In this document: positions 34,702 to 43,262 of the stretch, one piece after another
Layout of the letters: each line of letters begins with the position of its first letter
Position numbering within the stretch: position 1 is the stretch's first letter
Origin: Chitinophagaceae bacterium
GTDB taxonomy: Bacteria > Bacteroidota > Bacteroidia > Chitinophagales > Chitinophagaceae
Reading direction: 5' to 3'
DNA length: 64,000 nucleotides
Assembly (NCBI GenBank): GCA_016721725.1
Contig: JADKHN010000006.1
Location: 186,001-250,000 of the forward strand
Made by a program: the position numbers and the translations under genes
The notes under the pieces: model-generated
What the model saw: the letters and a program-made list of their open reading frames with translations, nothing else
Databases searched by the model: none
Told to the model about the DNA's origin: nothing

Positions 34702-36658
34702 TTAATTGGCGCGCCAGAGATTATTGCTGAAATCCATATCCGGGAATTTCTTCTCCGGATCGATCTCCAGTTTTTTGATTTCTTCGGTCACCGGAATCCT
34801 GAATTTCCAGGTCGCGGTATTATTCCAGATCTCTACCGGTAATTTAACGATGCCCTTTTTCCCGCTCCGGGTCTCATACGCGATGGTCACCGGCATGGCC
34901 ATCTGGTTGAGGTTGGCGATCGTGACCAGCGCCCCTTGAAGCATCCCCTCTTTCATATCCTACGGATACGATCGCCTGGTCCAATTGATAATTCTCCAGG
35001 AACCAGCTTTTCCAGAACCAGCCGAGGTCTTCTCCGGACGCGTCTTCCATGCTTTTGAAAAAGTCCGCCGGAGTTGGATGTTTGAAAGCCCACCGGCTGA
35101 TATAGGTCCGGAAAGCATAATCGAAACGTTCCGGTCCAAGTACCTCATCACGTAAAAGTTCGAGGGCGTAGCCGGGCTTGAAATACAAGGCGGTTCCGAT
35201 ATTGGCTTCTTTCATCGCGTCGGGGGTCAGCAGAATGGGTTCCGAATTCTCCCCGAACATATACTGGGCCATGAATTCCATATTCTGCTTCTCGCCCAGG
35301 TATTCTCCTTTGTTGAAATCATCGTCGGCCAGCGAATTGATGAAGGTATTGAAGCCCTCATCCATCCAGCCATAACGGCGTTCATTGCTACCCACGATCA
35401 TGGGAAACCAGGTATGTCCGAATTCATGATCGGTCACCCCGAACAGGCCTTCCTTTTCCGCTTTCCATCCGCAGAACACGATCCCTGGATATTCCATTCC
35501 CCACATTGCTCGCCACATTGGTGGCAACCGGGTAGGGGTAAACGAACCATCGTTTGCTGTAATTCTCAATGCTTCCCTTGGTATACTCGGTGGCCCGTCC
35601 CCAGCCTTTGGTACCGGCACTTTCCTCGGGGTAAACGCTCATGGCCAGGGCCGTTCTCTCCCCCGGGCAGGTTGATCCTTGCGGCATCCCAGATAAAGGA
35701 AGAACTCGACGCCCAGGACACATCACGGGCATTGCTGATCTTAAAATGCCAGGTCAGGTCCTTGCCAACCGGCCGGATTGGGATCGCTCACTTCATCCGC
35801 GGTCCGGATCATGACGGTCTGATCGCTTTTCCTGGCTTTGGCCAGGCGTTCAACCTGGGCGCCGGTCAGCACCTCGGATTCATTCTGCAGTTCTCCGCTG
35901 CAAACCACGATATGGGTCCGAGGTGCCGTGATCCGTACATCGAAATCCCCGTATTCGGTAGAATTCACTGGGGCCTAGATAGGGATCCGTATTCCATCCG
36001 CTGATGTCATCGAAGACGCACATGCGGGGATACCATTGAGCGACCGCAAAAATGTCTCCATTTCTTGTTTTGAGGATACCACAGCGGTCGGCGCCGTACT
36101 CGGGCATGGTGAATGCGTACTCGATCCTGATCTTCACGGTACCACCTGCCGGGGCGACCGCTTTCGGCAGCCGGATCTGCATGCGGGTATCCGTCACCGT
36201 ATAATCAGCCTGAACATTACCGTTTCCCAGATTCACGGAACTGATGCGGTATCCGCCGCTAAACCCCGAACGGGAATCGCCATAGCGGCTGCGTCCGTCA
36301 ACCGGCATGCAGGCCTGTCACCTGCTGCTCTTATTGAACAGGTTCTGGTCAAGCTGCAGCCAGAGATATGGCAGTGAAAGCGGACTGTTGTTGGTATAAC
36401 TAATGGTCACCGAACCCGTTATTTCATGTGTTTCCTCCCTGAGGGATGCGGTGATCTGGTAATCAGCCCGGTTCTGCCAGTAAGCCGCATTGGGCTCCCG
36501 GTGGCTGCCCGGGTAATATTGCTTCCGCCGGGATAGACCAGCGGTGAGAACAAGGCATGTGGATCGTATTTGGTGGCGGGCCTATTCTCCTCATTCTGGG
36601 AGAAGACGGATAAAAAGCAGAAACAGAATCCAAAGATCATGGCGATGCTATACTTCAT
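34702..36658 (-). pseudogene. M1 family metallopeptidase, broken by many indels and one stop
   Basis: An exported zinc aminopeptidase-like protein of about 650 residues: signal peptide from 36658 (F-C-F-C-F-L-S-V-F-S-Q), Y-W-Q-N-R-A-D-Y, a central catalytic part H-E-F-G-H with the third ligand in W-M-D-E-G-F-N, and a C-terminal domain. The reading crosses frames near 36527-36532, 35950-35970, 35765-35780, 35655-35670, 35500-35515 and 34955-34970. An in-frame TGA at 36318-36320 stands where Gly would fit. A second, intact M1 peptidase lies at 54958. At least six indels make error or true decay both conceivable; error fits the surroundings. Confidence 0.85.
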
Positions 36659-36720
36659 ATACCTTGTTTTATGTATCGAAGATAGATAAATCCAAAGCAA
36701 AAATAAGTTAACAGGATCGC

Positions 36721-37473
36721 TTAAGGCCAGACCTTCAGCAGCCGGCGGCCATTTTCCTTGATCACAGGATCATCTTCGGTCTGGTTGGGAAGATTGAGCA
36801 TGGTATTGATACAGTCCTTTGCCTTTGCTGTTTCCCGGTGATCATAATAGGCCCGGGCCATCTCATAATAATTCAGGATGAAGCCGGGTGCCAGGGAACG
36901 GGTTTTTTCAAAGCACCGGATGGATTCGGCCAGTGAGGCATCGGGCATTCCGCCGTAGAGGAGGTTTACGGCAGCCCTTTCAAAAACGTTGAGGTTGCTG
37001 ATCTCGAAATGCCATCTGCCCAGCACATGCCAGGCCTTGAAATTTTGCGGATCACCTTTAAGCGACTTGTCGAGATAGCCCTTGATATCTTTGGCGTTAT
37101 TGATCTTATCCTTTCCGCTTTTTGTCATGGAATTCCTGCCCAGGGCGATGGCCATCACACAATTGGCCTCACTGTCATCCGGCTTGACCTTTAGGGCGAT
37201 CCCGGCATAGGTCTTGGCTGCTTCGAAATAATCGGAGCGCAACTGCGGATTGGTCTCACGCTTCCCGATCCTGCTGCACAGTTCGCTGCTCCTGCAAAGG
37301 GCGAACAAGTGTATGGGCTGCAACTTCAATACCTCTTTATATTTAGCCAGGGCCATCTTTTCATTGGGCTGCGCCTCAAACTGGTACGCTTCTTTCAGCA
37401 ATTGAGTGATATCCTGGGCTTTTACGCAAAGGATGGAAAAGGAAAAGAAAAGTAAGATAAAGAATGACCGCAT
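36721..37473 (-). CDS. secreted tetratricopeptide repeat protein
   Basis: A 250-residue protein with a signal peptide (F-I-L-L-F-F-S-F-S-I-L, cleavage after V-K-A-Q) and TPR-like helical pairs. A-L-A-K-Y-K-E-V-L-K-L-Q-P, A-K-T-Y-A-G-I-A-L-K-V-K-P-D-D and A-W-H-V-L-G-R-W-H-F resemble the regulator-of-microtubule-dynamics-like TPR group. The start at ATG 37473 follows the folB stop directly (1 nt gap), so the two are probably co-transcribed; an upstream in-frame start at 37569 would lie inside folB and is rejected. Function unknown. Confidence 0.8.
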   Translation of the reverse strand: MRSFFILLFFSFSILCVKAQDITQLLKEAYQFEAQPNEKMALAKYKEVLKLQPIHLFALCRSSELCSRIGKRETNPQLRSDYFEAAKTYAGIALKVKPDDSEANCVMAIALGRNSMTKSGKDKINNAKDIKGYLDKSLKGDPQNFKAWHVLGRWHFEISNLNVFERAAVNLLYGGMPDASLAESIRCFEKTRSLAPGFILNYYEMARAYYDHRETAKAKDCINTMLNLPNQTEDDPVIKENGRRLLKVWP

Positions 37474-37474
37474 A

Positions 37475-37825
37475 TTAGAATGTCCTTGTGTAAGTAACGC
37501 CAACCGAGCCCCTGAATTTTGCCATAGGGGGATTTTTTTTATCGATCGATATGGAAATGGAACGTACATGGGTGAATGCGAGCCTGATCATCTCCGCCAA
37601 ATCCTGTGCCACGGTTTCGAGCAAAGGTGTGGGAAGGGCCATTCTTTTTTCCACCAGTGTGAATAAGGAGACATAGTCCACCGTTTGATCCAGGGTCTCT
37701 GTTTCCGGCTCTTCAATCAGTTCAACCGATAAGTTCACTTCATATTCATTACCCAGTATACGCTCCTCCTCATACAGGCCGTGGAAAGCATGGAAACAGA
37801 TATTCTTTAAGTGAACGGTCAACAT
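37475..37825 (-). CDS. folB: dihydroneopterin aldolase
   Basis: A 116-residue FolB, which cleaves dihydroneopterin to 6-hydroxymethyl-dihydropterin in folate synthesis. Typical motifs: L-K-N-I-C-F-H-A-F-H-G-L-Y-E-E-E-R with the substrate-contacting Glu, the V-D-Y motif, L-L-E-T-V-A-Q-D-L-A, and a late K-x-x-P-P-M-A-K-F catalytic Lys region. Length is standard. It is followed without a gap by the TPR gene. Confidence 0.93.
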   Translation of the reverse strand: MLTVHLKNICFHAFHGLYEEERILGNEYEVNLSVELIEEPETETLDQTVDYVSLFTLVEKRMALPTPLLETVAQDLAEMIRLAFTHVRSISISIDKKNPPMAKFRGSVGVTYTRTF

Positions 37826-37937
37826 GTATGAGGGTTGGTATATAGGTATTCGTTATATAGGATTTATTATCAGGAACCAGGAATGAAGAACAAGGTTATA
37901 TTCTCTGTAAACAATAGATCAGTTCATGAATCAACTT

Positions 37938-37972
37938 ATTTTCCATTTTTCATTCTTCATTCTCCATTCCCT
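37938..37972. repeat. TTTCCATTTTTCATTCTTCATT repeat copy
   Basis: A copy of the pyrimidine-rich intergenic repeat also seen at 9417-9448, here just downstream of the trxB stop. Confidence 0.6.
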
Positions 37973-38910
37973 CAATGGATCCCTTTTTCACTCAGATATC
38001 GTTCAGCATCCAGTGCAGCCATGCATCCGCTGCCGGCGGCCGTAACAGCCTGCCGGTAGATCTTGTCCTGCACATCCCCGCTGGCGAAAACCCCCGGAAT
38101 ATTGGTCCTGGAAGATCCAGGAACCGTTTTAATATAGCCGGCCTCATCCATATCCAGCCATCCCTGGAAGATCGCGCTGTTGGGTTGGTGGCCGATGGCC
38201 ACGAAGAAAGCGCTCACGGGAATCTCAGTCAGTGCACCGGTCTCCGCATTCTTTATCCGGACGGCTTCCACTTTCTTATCGCCGAGTACTTCATCGGTTG
38301 AACTGTGCCAATAGACAGTGATGTTCTCCGTCTTCAATACCCTTTCCTGCATGACCTTACTGGCTCTCATCTCTCCCCTGCGTACGATCATATGCACTTT
38401 CGCACAGATCTTGGAAAGGTACAGGGCTTCTTCGGCCGCGGTATCACCGGCGCCTACGATGGCGACTTCCTTGCCTTTGAAGAAAAAACCGTCGCAAACG
38501 GCGCAGGCGCTTACCCCATACCCATTGAGCCTTTGTTCACTTTCCAGTCCGAGCCACTTGGCGCTGGCCCCGGTGGAAATGATGACCGCATCCGCCGAGA
38601 TCCATTTCTCCTCATCGATCTCCACTTTCAACGGGTTGCCTGAAAAATCGACTTTTGTGGCCAATCCATACCGGATATCGGCGCCCATCCGGCGTGCCTG
38701 GTTCTCAAAATGGACCATCATGTCCGGTCCCTGGATCCCATCCGGGTAGCCGGGGTAATTCTCCACTTCGGTAGTGATGGTCAATTGCCCCCCCGGTTGG
38801 ATGCCCTGGTACAGGACGGGCTGTAATCCCGCACGGGAAGCATAAATGGCCGCGGTATACCCGGCAGGGCCTGAACCGATGATCAGGCATTGTACTTTTT
38901 CTTCTTGCAT
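37972..38910 (-). CDS. trxB: thioredoxin-disulfide reductase
   Basis: A 312-residue FAD/NADPH thioredoxin reductase. N-terminal FAD motif G-S-G-P-A-G-Y-T-A-A-I-Y, redox-active C-A-V-C in S-A-C-A-V-C-D-G, NADPH motif G-A-G-D-T-A-A-E-E-A and C-terminal G-D-V-Q-D-K-I-Y-R-Q-A. It would reduce the thioredoxin encoded at 63502. Length is normal. It starts 40 nt downstream of the DUF4249 stop on the same strand. Confidence 0.95.
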   Translation of the reverse strand: MQEEKVQCLIIGSGPAGYTAAIYASRAGLQPVLYQGIQPGGQLTITTEVENYPGYPDGIQGPDMMVHFENQARRMGADIRYGLATKVDFSGNPLKVEIDEEKWISADAVIISTGASAKWLGLESEQRLNGYGVSACAVCDGFFFKGKEVAIVGAGDTAAEEALYLSKICAKVHMIVRRGEMRASKVMQERVLKTENITVYWHSSTDEVLGDKKVEAVRIKNAETGALTEIPVSAFFVAIGHQPNSAIFQGWLDMDEAGYIKTVPGSSRTNIPGVFASGDVQDKIYRQAVTAAGSGCMAALDAERYLSEKGIH

Positions 38911-38950
38911 GAGTTATTCTGTTGGATAGGTTGATTGTCTTTATTGTCCG

Positions 38951-39828
38951 TCACTTCGCGATCGCGACCCCCAGCCAACTGGCGTAACCGCAGAACGCAC
39001 CCAGGGCCCCGTTTGAAATATTCCCTTCCACCTTACCGGGTTGAGAGAAAGGATTGCCAATACTTTGCTGGGCGAATTCCAGGTGTTCCAGAAGCGATAG
39101 GTCGACCGGCTGATATTGCTCAGCTTGAACGTGACCGTATCCCCCCTGGTGAAAAAATTCTCCCCTCGTCCCGGAGGGTTATTCCTGTCAACGCCGGGAT
39201 CCACCTGCGCGTTATACGTGGTGCCGTCAATCACTTCATCACTGTAGACCGAATTATATCCCGGTAAAAAAGGGCCCTGGTTTATTTTGGTGAAATACCT
39301 GATATAGTTACCCAGACCCGGAGGGTCGGTGACCCGGGTCATCAATACCCGTTTATTGGTATCCGGATTCTGTGGTGCGTTCATGAACCATAACGAATCG
39401 GGGAATTTGGTCAATAAGGGTATCTGCGCGGTAGCGGTATATTCCTTCCCGTCGGAAAGGATCTTCAGCGAATAGGACTTCCCAAATTCACCCACGAAGG
39501 CGGTAGGCAGATTGGCCGAATCGATGCTGTAATAATAAGCGGTATACGTACCTCCCAGCGGGACAGCGTATTCTTTAAGGCGATGGGTCAGCACCCCATT
39601 GGAAACCGTGACCTCGGCATTATGAACGAATGACGCGGATAAAATCTCCGGACTGATCTTACTGAAATAATCCAGGCTTTTCGAGAGTATCACTGTCGGG
39701 GCCTGGCTGTTCTCGATCTGCGCGTCCACCACCAGGACATCATCCGCGTTCTTCAGGTTGAAATCAATGTTCTTCTCGCATGAGGACAGGATCAGGAGTG
39801 CCGATAAAAAGAAAAAAACGGGTTTCAT
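38951..39828 (-). CDS. DUF4249 lipoprotein (C-terminal frameshift)
   Basis: A protein of about 292 residues with a lipobox (L-I-L-S-S-C) and a DUF4249 domain: E-K-N-I-D-F, L-V-V-D-A-Q-I-E, and a late R-F-W-x-T-W. DUF4249 proteins in Bacteroidota are frequently encoded beside TonB-dependent receptors; none is here. One missing C at 39079-39080 (plus) makes the frame run off; the correct end (E-F-A-Q-Q-S-I-G-N-P-F, then S-N-G-A-L-G) stops at 38951. Function unknown. Confidence 0.82.
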
Positions 39829-39917
39829 ACCGGGTAAAAATAATCAATGTTGAGGGAATATGATTTGACGGTTTAAAGATTAACGAAACTATTCAGGAAC
39901 AGTCGCCGGGGATCATT

Positions 39918-39944
39918 AAAAAACCTCCGGTGCTTACCGGAGGT
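39918..39944 (-). terminator. terminator after rpoD
   Basis: A perfect 9-bp stem ACCTCCGGT / ACCGGAGGT (39923-39931 with 39936-39944) with a 4-nt loop; the minus strand then has a T-run (A-run 39918-39922 on plus). Confidence 0.88.
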
Positions 39945-39967
39945 CTATGAATTAAAATGATATTCCG

Positions 39968-40825
39968 TTAACCCAGGTAAGCTTTCAAGGCGCCGCTGTA
40001 ACGGGCCTTCTGCAAACGTTTGATCGCCCTTTCCTTGATCTGGCGGATACGCTCCTTGGTGAGATCATATTTCTGGCCGATCTGTTCGATGGTCACGCCA
40101 TTCTCACCATCCAATCCGAAATAGGCGTTCACGATCTCGGCTTCACGCGGACTCAGCGATTTCAGCACCCTGCGGATCTCGTTCTTCAGGGAATCATGCA
40201 TAACATCCTCATCCGTCTCGTCGCCGCCTTTCAGCAGGTCGCCCATGGCTACATCCTCTGCCTCATGTACGGGGGCGTCAAGGGAAGTATGGCGGGTATT
40301 GCTCTGGAAAATATTATTGATCTCGGTTTCGCTCATTTCCAGGAGTTCGGCCAGTTCTTCGGTTGAAGGTTCCCGCTCATGCTCCTGTTCGAAAGCCATA
40401 TAGGCCTTATTGGCCTTATTGTAGGTACCGATCTTGTTCTGGGGAAGACGAACCAGCCTGCCCTGTTCGGCCAAAGCCTGTAAAATTGACTGGCGGATCC
40501 ACCAAACGGCGTAGGAGATGAATTTGAATCCCTTGGTCTCATCAAAACGCTGGGCGGCCTTGATCAGACCGAGGTTACCCTCATTGATCAGGTCGCTCAG
40601 GGAAAGCCCCTGGTGCTGGTATTGCTTGGCCACCGAAACCACGAAACGCAGGTTGGCCTGGACCAGTTTGTCCAATGCCCGCTGATCACCCATTTTGATC
40701 TTTTGAGCCAGGATGGTTTCCTCTTCCGGGGTGATCATGGATATTTTGGAAATTTCCTGCAGATACTTCTCAACCGCCTGTGAATCCCGGTTGGTGATCT
40801 GTGTAGCTATCTTAAGTTGCCTCAT
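39968..40825 (-). CDS. rpoD: primary RNA polymerase sigma factor (RpoD/SigA)
   Basis: A 285-residue housekeeping sigma factor of the short Bacteroidota kind, without region 1.1. Region 1.2 begins S-Q-A-V-E-K-Y-L-Q-E-I; region 2 has D-L-I-N-E-G-N-L-G-L-I-K-A-A-Q-R-F-D and the -10 helix F-I-S-Y-A-V-W-W-I-R-Q-S-I. Region 4 ends with L-S-P-R-E-A-E-I-V and L-T-K-E-R-I-R-Q-I-K. It recognises promoters of the TTTG/TAnnTTTG type, which are seen across the window. Single-gene unit with its own promoter and terminator. Confidence 0.95.
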   Translation of the reverse strand: MRQLKIATQITNRDSQAVEKYLQEISKISMITPEEETILAQKIKMGDQRALDKLVQANLRFVVSVAKQYQHQGLSLSDLINEGNLGLIKAAQRFDETKGFKFISYAVWWIRQSILQALAEQGRLVRLPQNKIGTYNKANKAYMAFEQEHEREPSTEELAELLEMSETEINNIFQSNTRHTSLDAPVHEAEDVAMGDLLKGGDETDEDVMHDSLKNEIRRVLKSLSPREAEIVNAYFGLDGENGVTIEQIGQKYDLTKERIRQIKERAIKRLQKARYSGALKAYLG

Positions 40826-40929
40826 TTGAGTATATTAGATTCTGAATGATAACACTGGTTAGACTCATTTTGTTACGGAAATGTTGCAAACGGTTGGTTA
40901 ATGCTGCGGATTCGGTAAAAAAATGTGTG

Positions 40930-40937
40930 CAAAGTTA
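40930..40937 (-). promoter_or_regulatory. -7 box of rpoD
   Basis: TAACTTTG on the minus strand, an exact TAnnTTTG, about 105 nt upstream of the rpoD start, implying a leader of roughly 100 nt. No clear -33 TTTG. Confidence 0.5.
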
Positions 40938-41112
40938 CGTTTAAATGCCCGCATTTCATAGTGAAGCCGCTAAAAACAGGCTAAAAAGTGGATAAAATGG
41001 CATTTTGGGGATATAAAGGGCGCAATTCACTTTGGAACGGAAAAACGGATAAAACAAAGCGTTTCTCCGATTATATTTTTAAAACCCGGAAAAATGACCG
41101 AACCGGATTTGT

Positions 41113-41120
41113 TATCTTTG
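41113..41120 (+). promoter_or_regulatory. -7 box immediately upstream of the threonine aldolase gene
   Basis: TATCTTTG ends only 4 nt before the ATG at 41125. The protein start is fixed by homology (I-T-D-L-R-S-D-T), so the transcript is probably leaderless. Confidence 0.6.
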
Positions 41121-41124
41121 TTCC

Positions 41125-42141
41125 ATGATCACCGACCTCCGCTCAGATACCTTTACCAAACCTACCCCGGCCATGCTGGAAGCCATGTTCAGGGCGCCTG
41201 TGGGTGATGATGTCTTTGGTGAAGACCCCTCGGTCAACCAACTGGAAGCCATGGCCTGTGAGCTGTTTGGTATGGAAGCGGCGGTATTCTGTCCGAGTGG
41301 TACCATGACCAACCAGATCGCCATTAAATGCCATACCCAACCCGGGGATGAAGTGATCTGCGACCGGTCGAACCATGTTTACATTTACGAAGGCGGCGGT
41401 ATCGCTTTCAACAGCGGATGCCAGGTTAAACCGGTAGCTGGCGACCGGGGAAGGATCCGGGCCGGACAGGTGGAGGAACTCATCAATCCAGATGATCCCC
41501 ACAAGGCAAGGACCCGGTTGGTCACGGTTGAGAATACGGCAAATCGGGGCGGTGGAAGTTGTTATGATTTCACTGATCTGCAAGGCATTAAGGAAATTTG
41601 CTTGAAAAATAATTTAGCATTTCACCTTGATGGTGCCCGGCTATGGAATGCCCTGGTTGCCCGTAATGAATCCCCAAAACAATATGGCGAATTGTTCGAC
41701 AGCATATCCATCTGCCTGAGTAAAGGACTGGGAGCGCCTGTAGGCAGCCTTTTATTAGGCAAATCCGCTTTCATCCACCAGGCCCGGCGCGTCCGTAAGG
41801 TCTTCGGTGGCGGTATGCGTCAGGCAGGTTACCTGGCAGCCGCCGGGATCTATGCCCTGGAGCATCATCGGGAGAGGGTGGCTGAAGACCATGAACATGC
41901 CGCCACGATCGCCGCTGAACTGAAAAAAAGGGATTTCATCGGGGAGATCATGCCCGTGGAGACCAATATCATCATCTTTGAGGTCCGGGGCGCCTATACC
42001 CCAAAGGACTTTTGCAATAAACTTCGGCAACACAAGATCCTCTGCCTTCCCATTTCCTCCAGCCAGGTCAGGATGGTTACCCACCTGGATTTTACTAAAG
42101 AAATGCTAAATAACCTGACCGAAGTGATCAGGGCATTATAG
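41125..42141 (+). CDS. ltaE: threonine aldolase family protein
   Basis: A 338-residue PLP-dependent enzyme of the low-specificity threonine aldolase family, cleaving threonine or allo-threonine to glycine and acetaldehyde. Typical: N-terminal D-L-R-S-D-T-F-T-K-P-T, G-D-D-V-F-G-E-D, F-H-L-D-G-A-R and S-L-S-K-G-L-G-A-P-type motif (here C-L-S-K-G-L-G-A-P) with the PLP Lys. Length fits. Stereospecificity cannot be read from sequence. The following lipoprotein gene starts 48 nt downstream. Confidence 0.92.
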   Translation: MITDLRSDTFTKPTPAMLEAMFRAPVGDDVFGEDPSVNQLEAMACELFGMEAAVFCPSGTMTNQIAIKCHTQPGDEVICDRSNHVYIYEGGGIAFNSGCQVKPVAGDRGRIRAGQVEELINPDDPHKARTRLVTVENTANRGGGSCYDFTDLQGIKEICLKNNLAFHLDGARLWNALVARNESPKQYGELFDSISICLSKGLGAPVGSLLLGKSAFIHQARRVRKVFGGGMRQAGYLAAAGIYALEHHRERVAEDHEHAATIAAELKKRDFIGEIMPVETNIIIFEVRGAYTPKDFCNKLRQHKILCLPISSSQVRMVTHLDFTKEMLNNLTEVIRAL

Positions 42142-42189
42142 TTGTTCGGATTATTCCGCCTAATTCTACTTCACCAAATCAGACCAACC

Positions 42190-43077
42190 ATGCGATCCAT
42201 TACATTGCCTATCCTGGCAACAGTCCTGCTATTTACCCAATCCTGCCAGAAAGATATCGGGGATGCCAACAGCGGTGGTCCCGGAACGGCAAAGGTCAAT
42301 TTCATCTTTAAGTTCGATTCGAACCAGGTGAGACTAAATGCGCTGGGACAACCCGCCACCATGCCCGCCGGGCACGCGGGACAGTCGCCCCGCTTTAACC
42401 TGATGAGCGCTCACTATGTGGAGATGACCCCATCCGCTTTTACCGGATTGGGCGCCGGAGCAGTTCTATACAAGGCGCCCGAAGTGACCACCGGTGGCGC
42501 CAGAGCCATTGATTTTTCCCGTTCAACATTCGCGGGTAATAATCAGACCTTCCTGAGCGTGCCCGTGAACAGCTTTGCCCCGGGCACCTATACCTGGCTG
42601 AGGGTTTCCCTGGCATACCAGAATTACAATGTGTATATGAACGCACTGGGCCAGACCATCGACGCCACCCTGGCCTCTTTCATCGGGTACAACACCTACC
42701 TCGGTACCTATAAGGTCAAGGATTCCACCGTAACAGTCAATTCCAACAAGCTACAGGGATATTGGGCCGTAGAAGGCAAGGTCAGCGGATTCGGATTTTT
42801 AAGTACCGGCCAGGCTCCGCCGGGCGCCACTACCGTTCCCAATCCTCTCTTCGCCACCTCCCCGATCCCCCAGGGATCCTGCCTGGTGACCGGAGAATTC
42901 AATACCCCCCTGGTGATCACCGGTAACGAGGCCAGCGACATCAATATCATCGTTTCCCTTTCTACCAATAAGAGTTTTGAATGGATCGACGTGGATGGCA
43001 ACGGGACCTTTGATCCCAATAACGGAGATGCCGTAGTAGATATGGGGATCAGGGGGATGATGCCCAAGAGGTTGTAG
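42190..43077 (+). CDS. secreted lipoprotein, MbnP-like, with Asp-rich C-terminal loop
   Basis: A 295-residue lipoprotein (lipobox T-Q-S-C). Beta-rich, with F-I-F-K-F-D-S-N near the start, Y-V-E-M-T-P and F-A-P-G-T-Y-T-W-L-R-V-S. The overall pattern resembles MbnP-like metal-binding lipoproteins, but this is uncertain. The C-terminal D-V-D-G-N-G-T-F-D-P-N-N-G-D looks like a Ca-binding loop of EF-hand type. The ATG at 42190 gives the signal peptide; an in-frame codon at 42142 is not needed. Confidence 0.7.
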   Translation: MRSITLPILATVLLFTQSCQKDIGDANSGGPGTAKVNFIFKFDSNQVRLNALGQPATMPAGHAGQSPRFNLMSAHYVEMTPSAFTGLGAGAVLYKAPEVTTGGARAIDFSRSTFAGNNQTFLSVPVNSFAPGTYTWLRVSLAYQNYNVYMNALGQTIDATLASFIGYNTYLGTYKVKDSTVTVNSNKLQGYWAVEGKVSGFGFLSTGQAPPGATTVPNPLFATSPIPQGSCLVTGEFNTPLVITGNEASDINIIVSLSTNKSFEWIDVDGNGTFDPNNGDAVVDMGIRGMMPKRL

Positions 43078-43118
43078 GTTGGAGGTTGCCGCCGCTTGGT
43101 GTTATCACCAGCGGCATA
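43071..43118. repeat. GTTGGAGGTTGCCGCCGC composite repeat with hairpin
   Basis: GTAGGTTGGAGGTTGCCGCC followed by GCTTGGTGTTATCACCAGCGGC; the second part folds (TGGTG-TTAT-CACCA). A relative at 63221-63293 has the same flanks but a different, TGAGCGAAGTCGAAG-containing centre. Confidence 0.6.
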
Positions 43119-43164
43119 TGGATTATATGGAAATTAAAGGTTGAATAATAAGTTTTCCCTTACG

Positions 43165-43196
43165 AACCGTGGCAATCTGCTGCGGTTTGTTTTTTT
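43165..43196 (+). terminator. terminator upstream of pgi
   Basis: AACCG...CGGTT (43165-43169 with 43183-43187), with an inner GCA/TGC pair and then TG followed by seven T (to 43196). Confidence 0.65.
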
Positions 43197-43199
43197 GGA

Positions 43200-43207
43200 T
43201 AACTTTG
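43200..43207 (+). promoter_or_regulatory. -7 box of pgi
   Basis: TAACTTTG, an exact TAnnTTTG, 55 nt upstream of the pgi start; the -33 element is not evident. Confidence 0.45.
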
Positions 43208-43262
43208 GAGAACAGCGGTTAGCATTTAGCCATCTGCTATTAGCCAAAAGTCAATCAAACAA

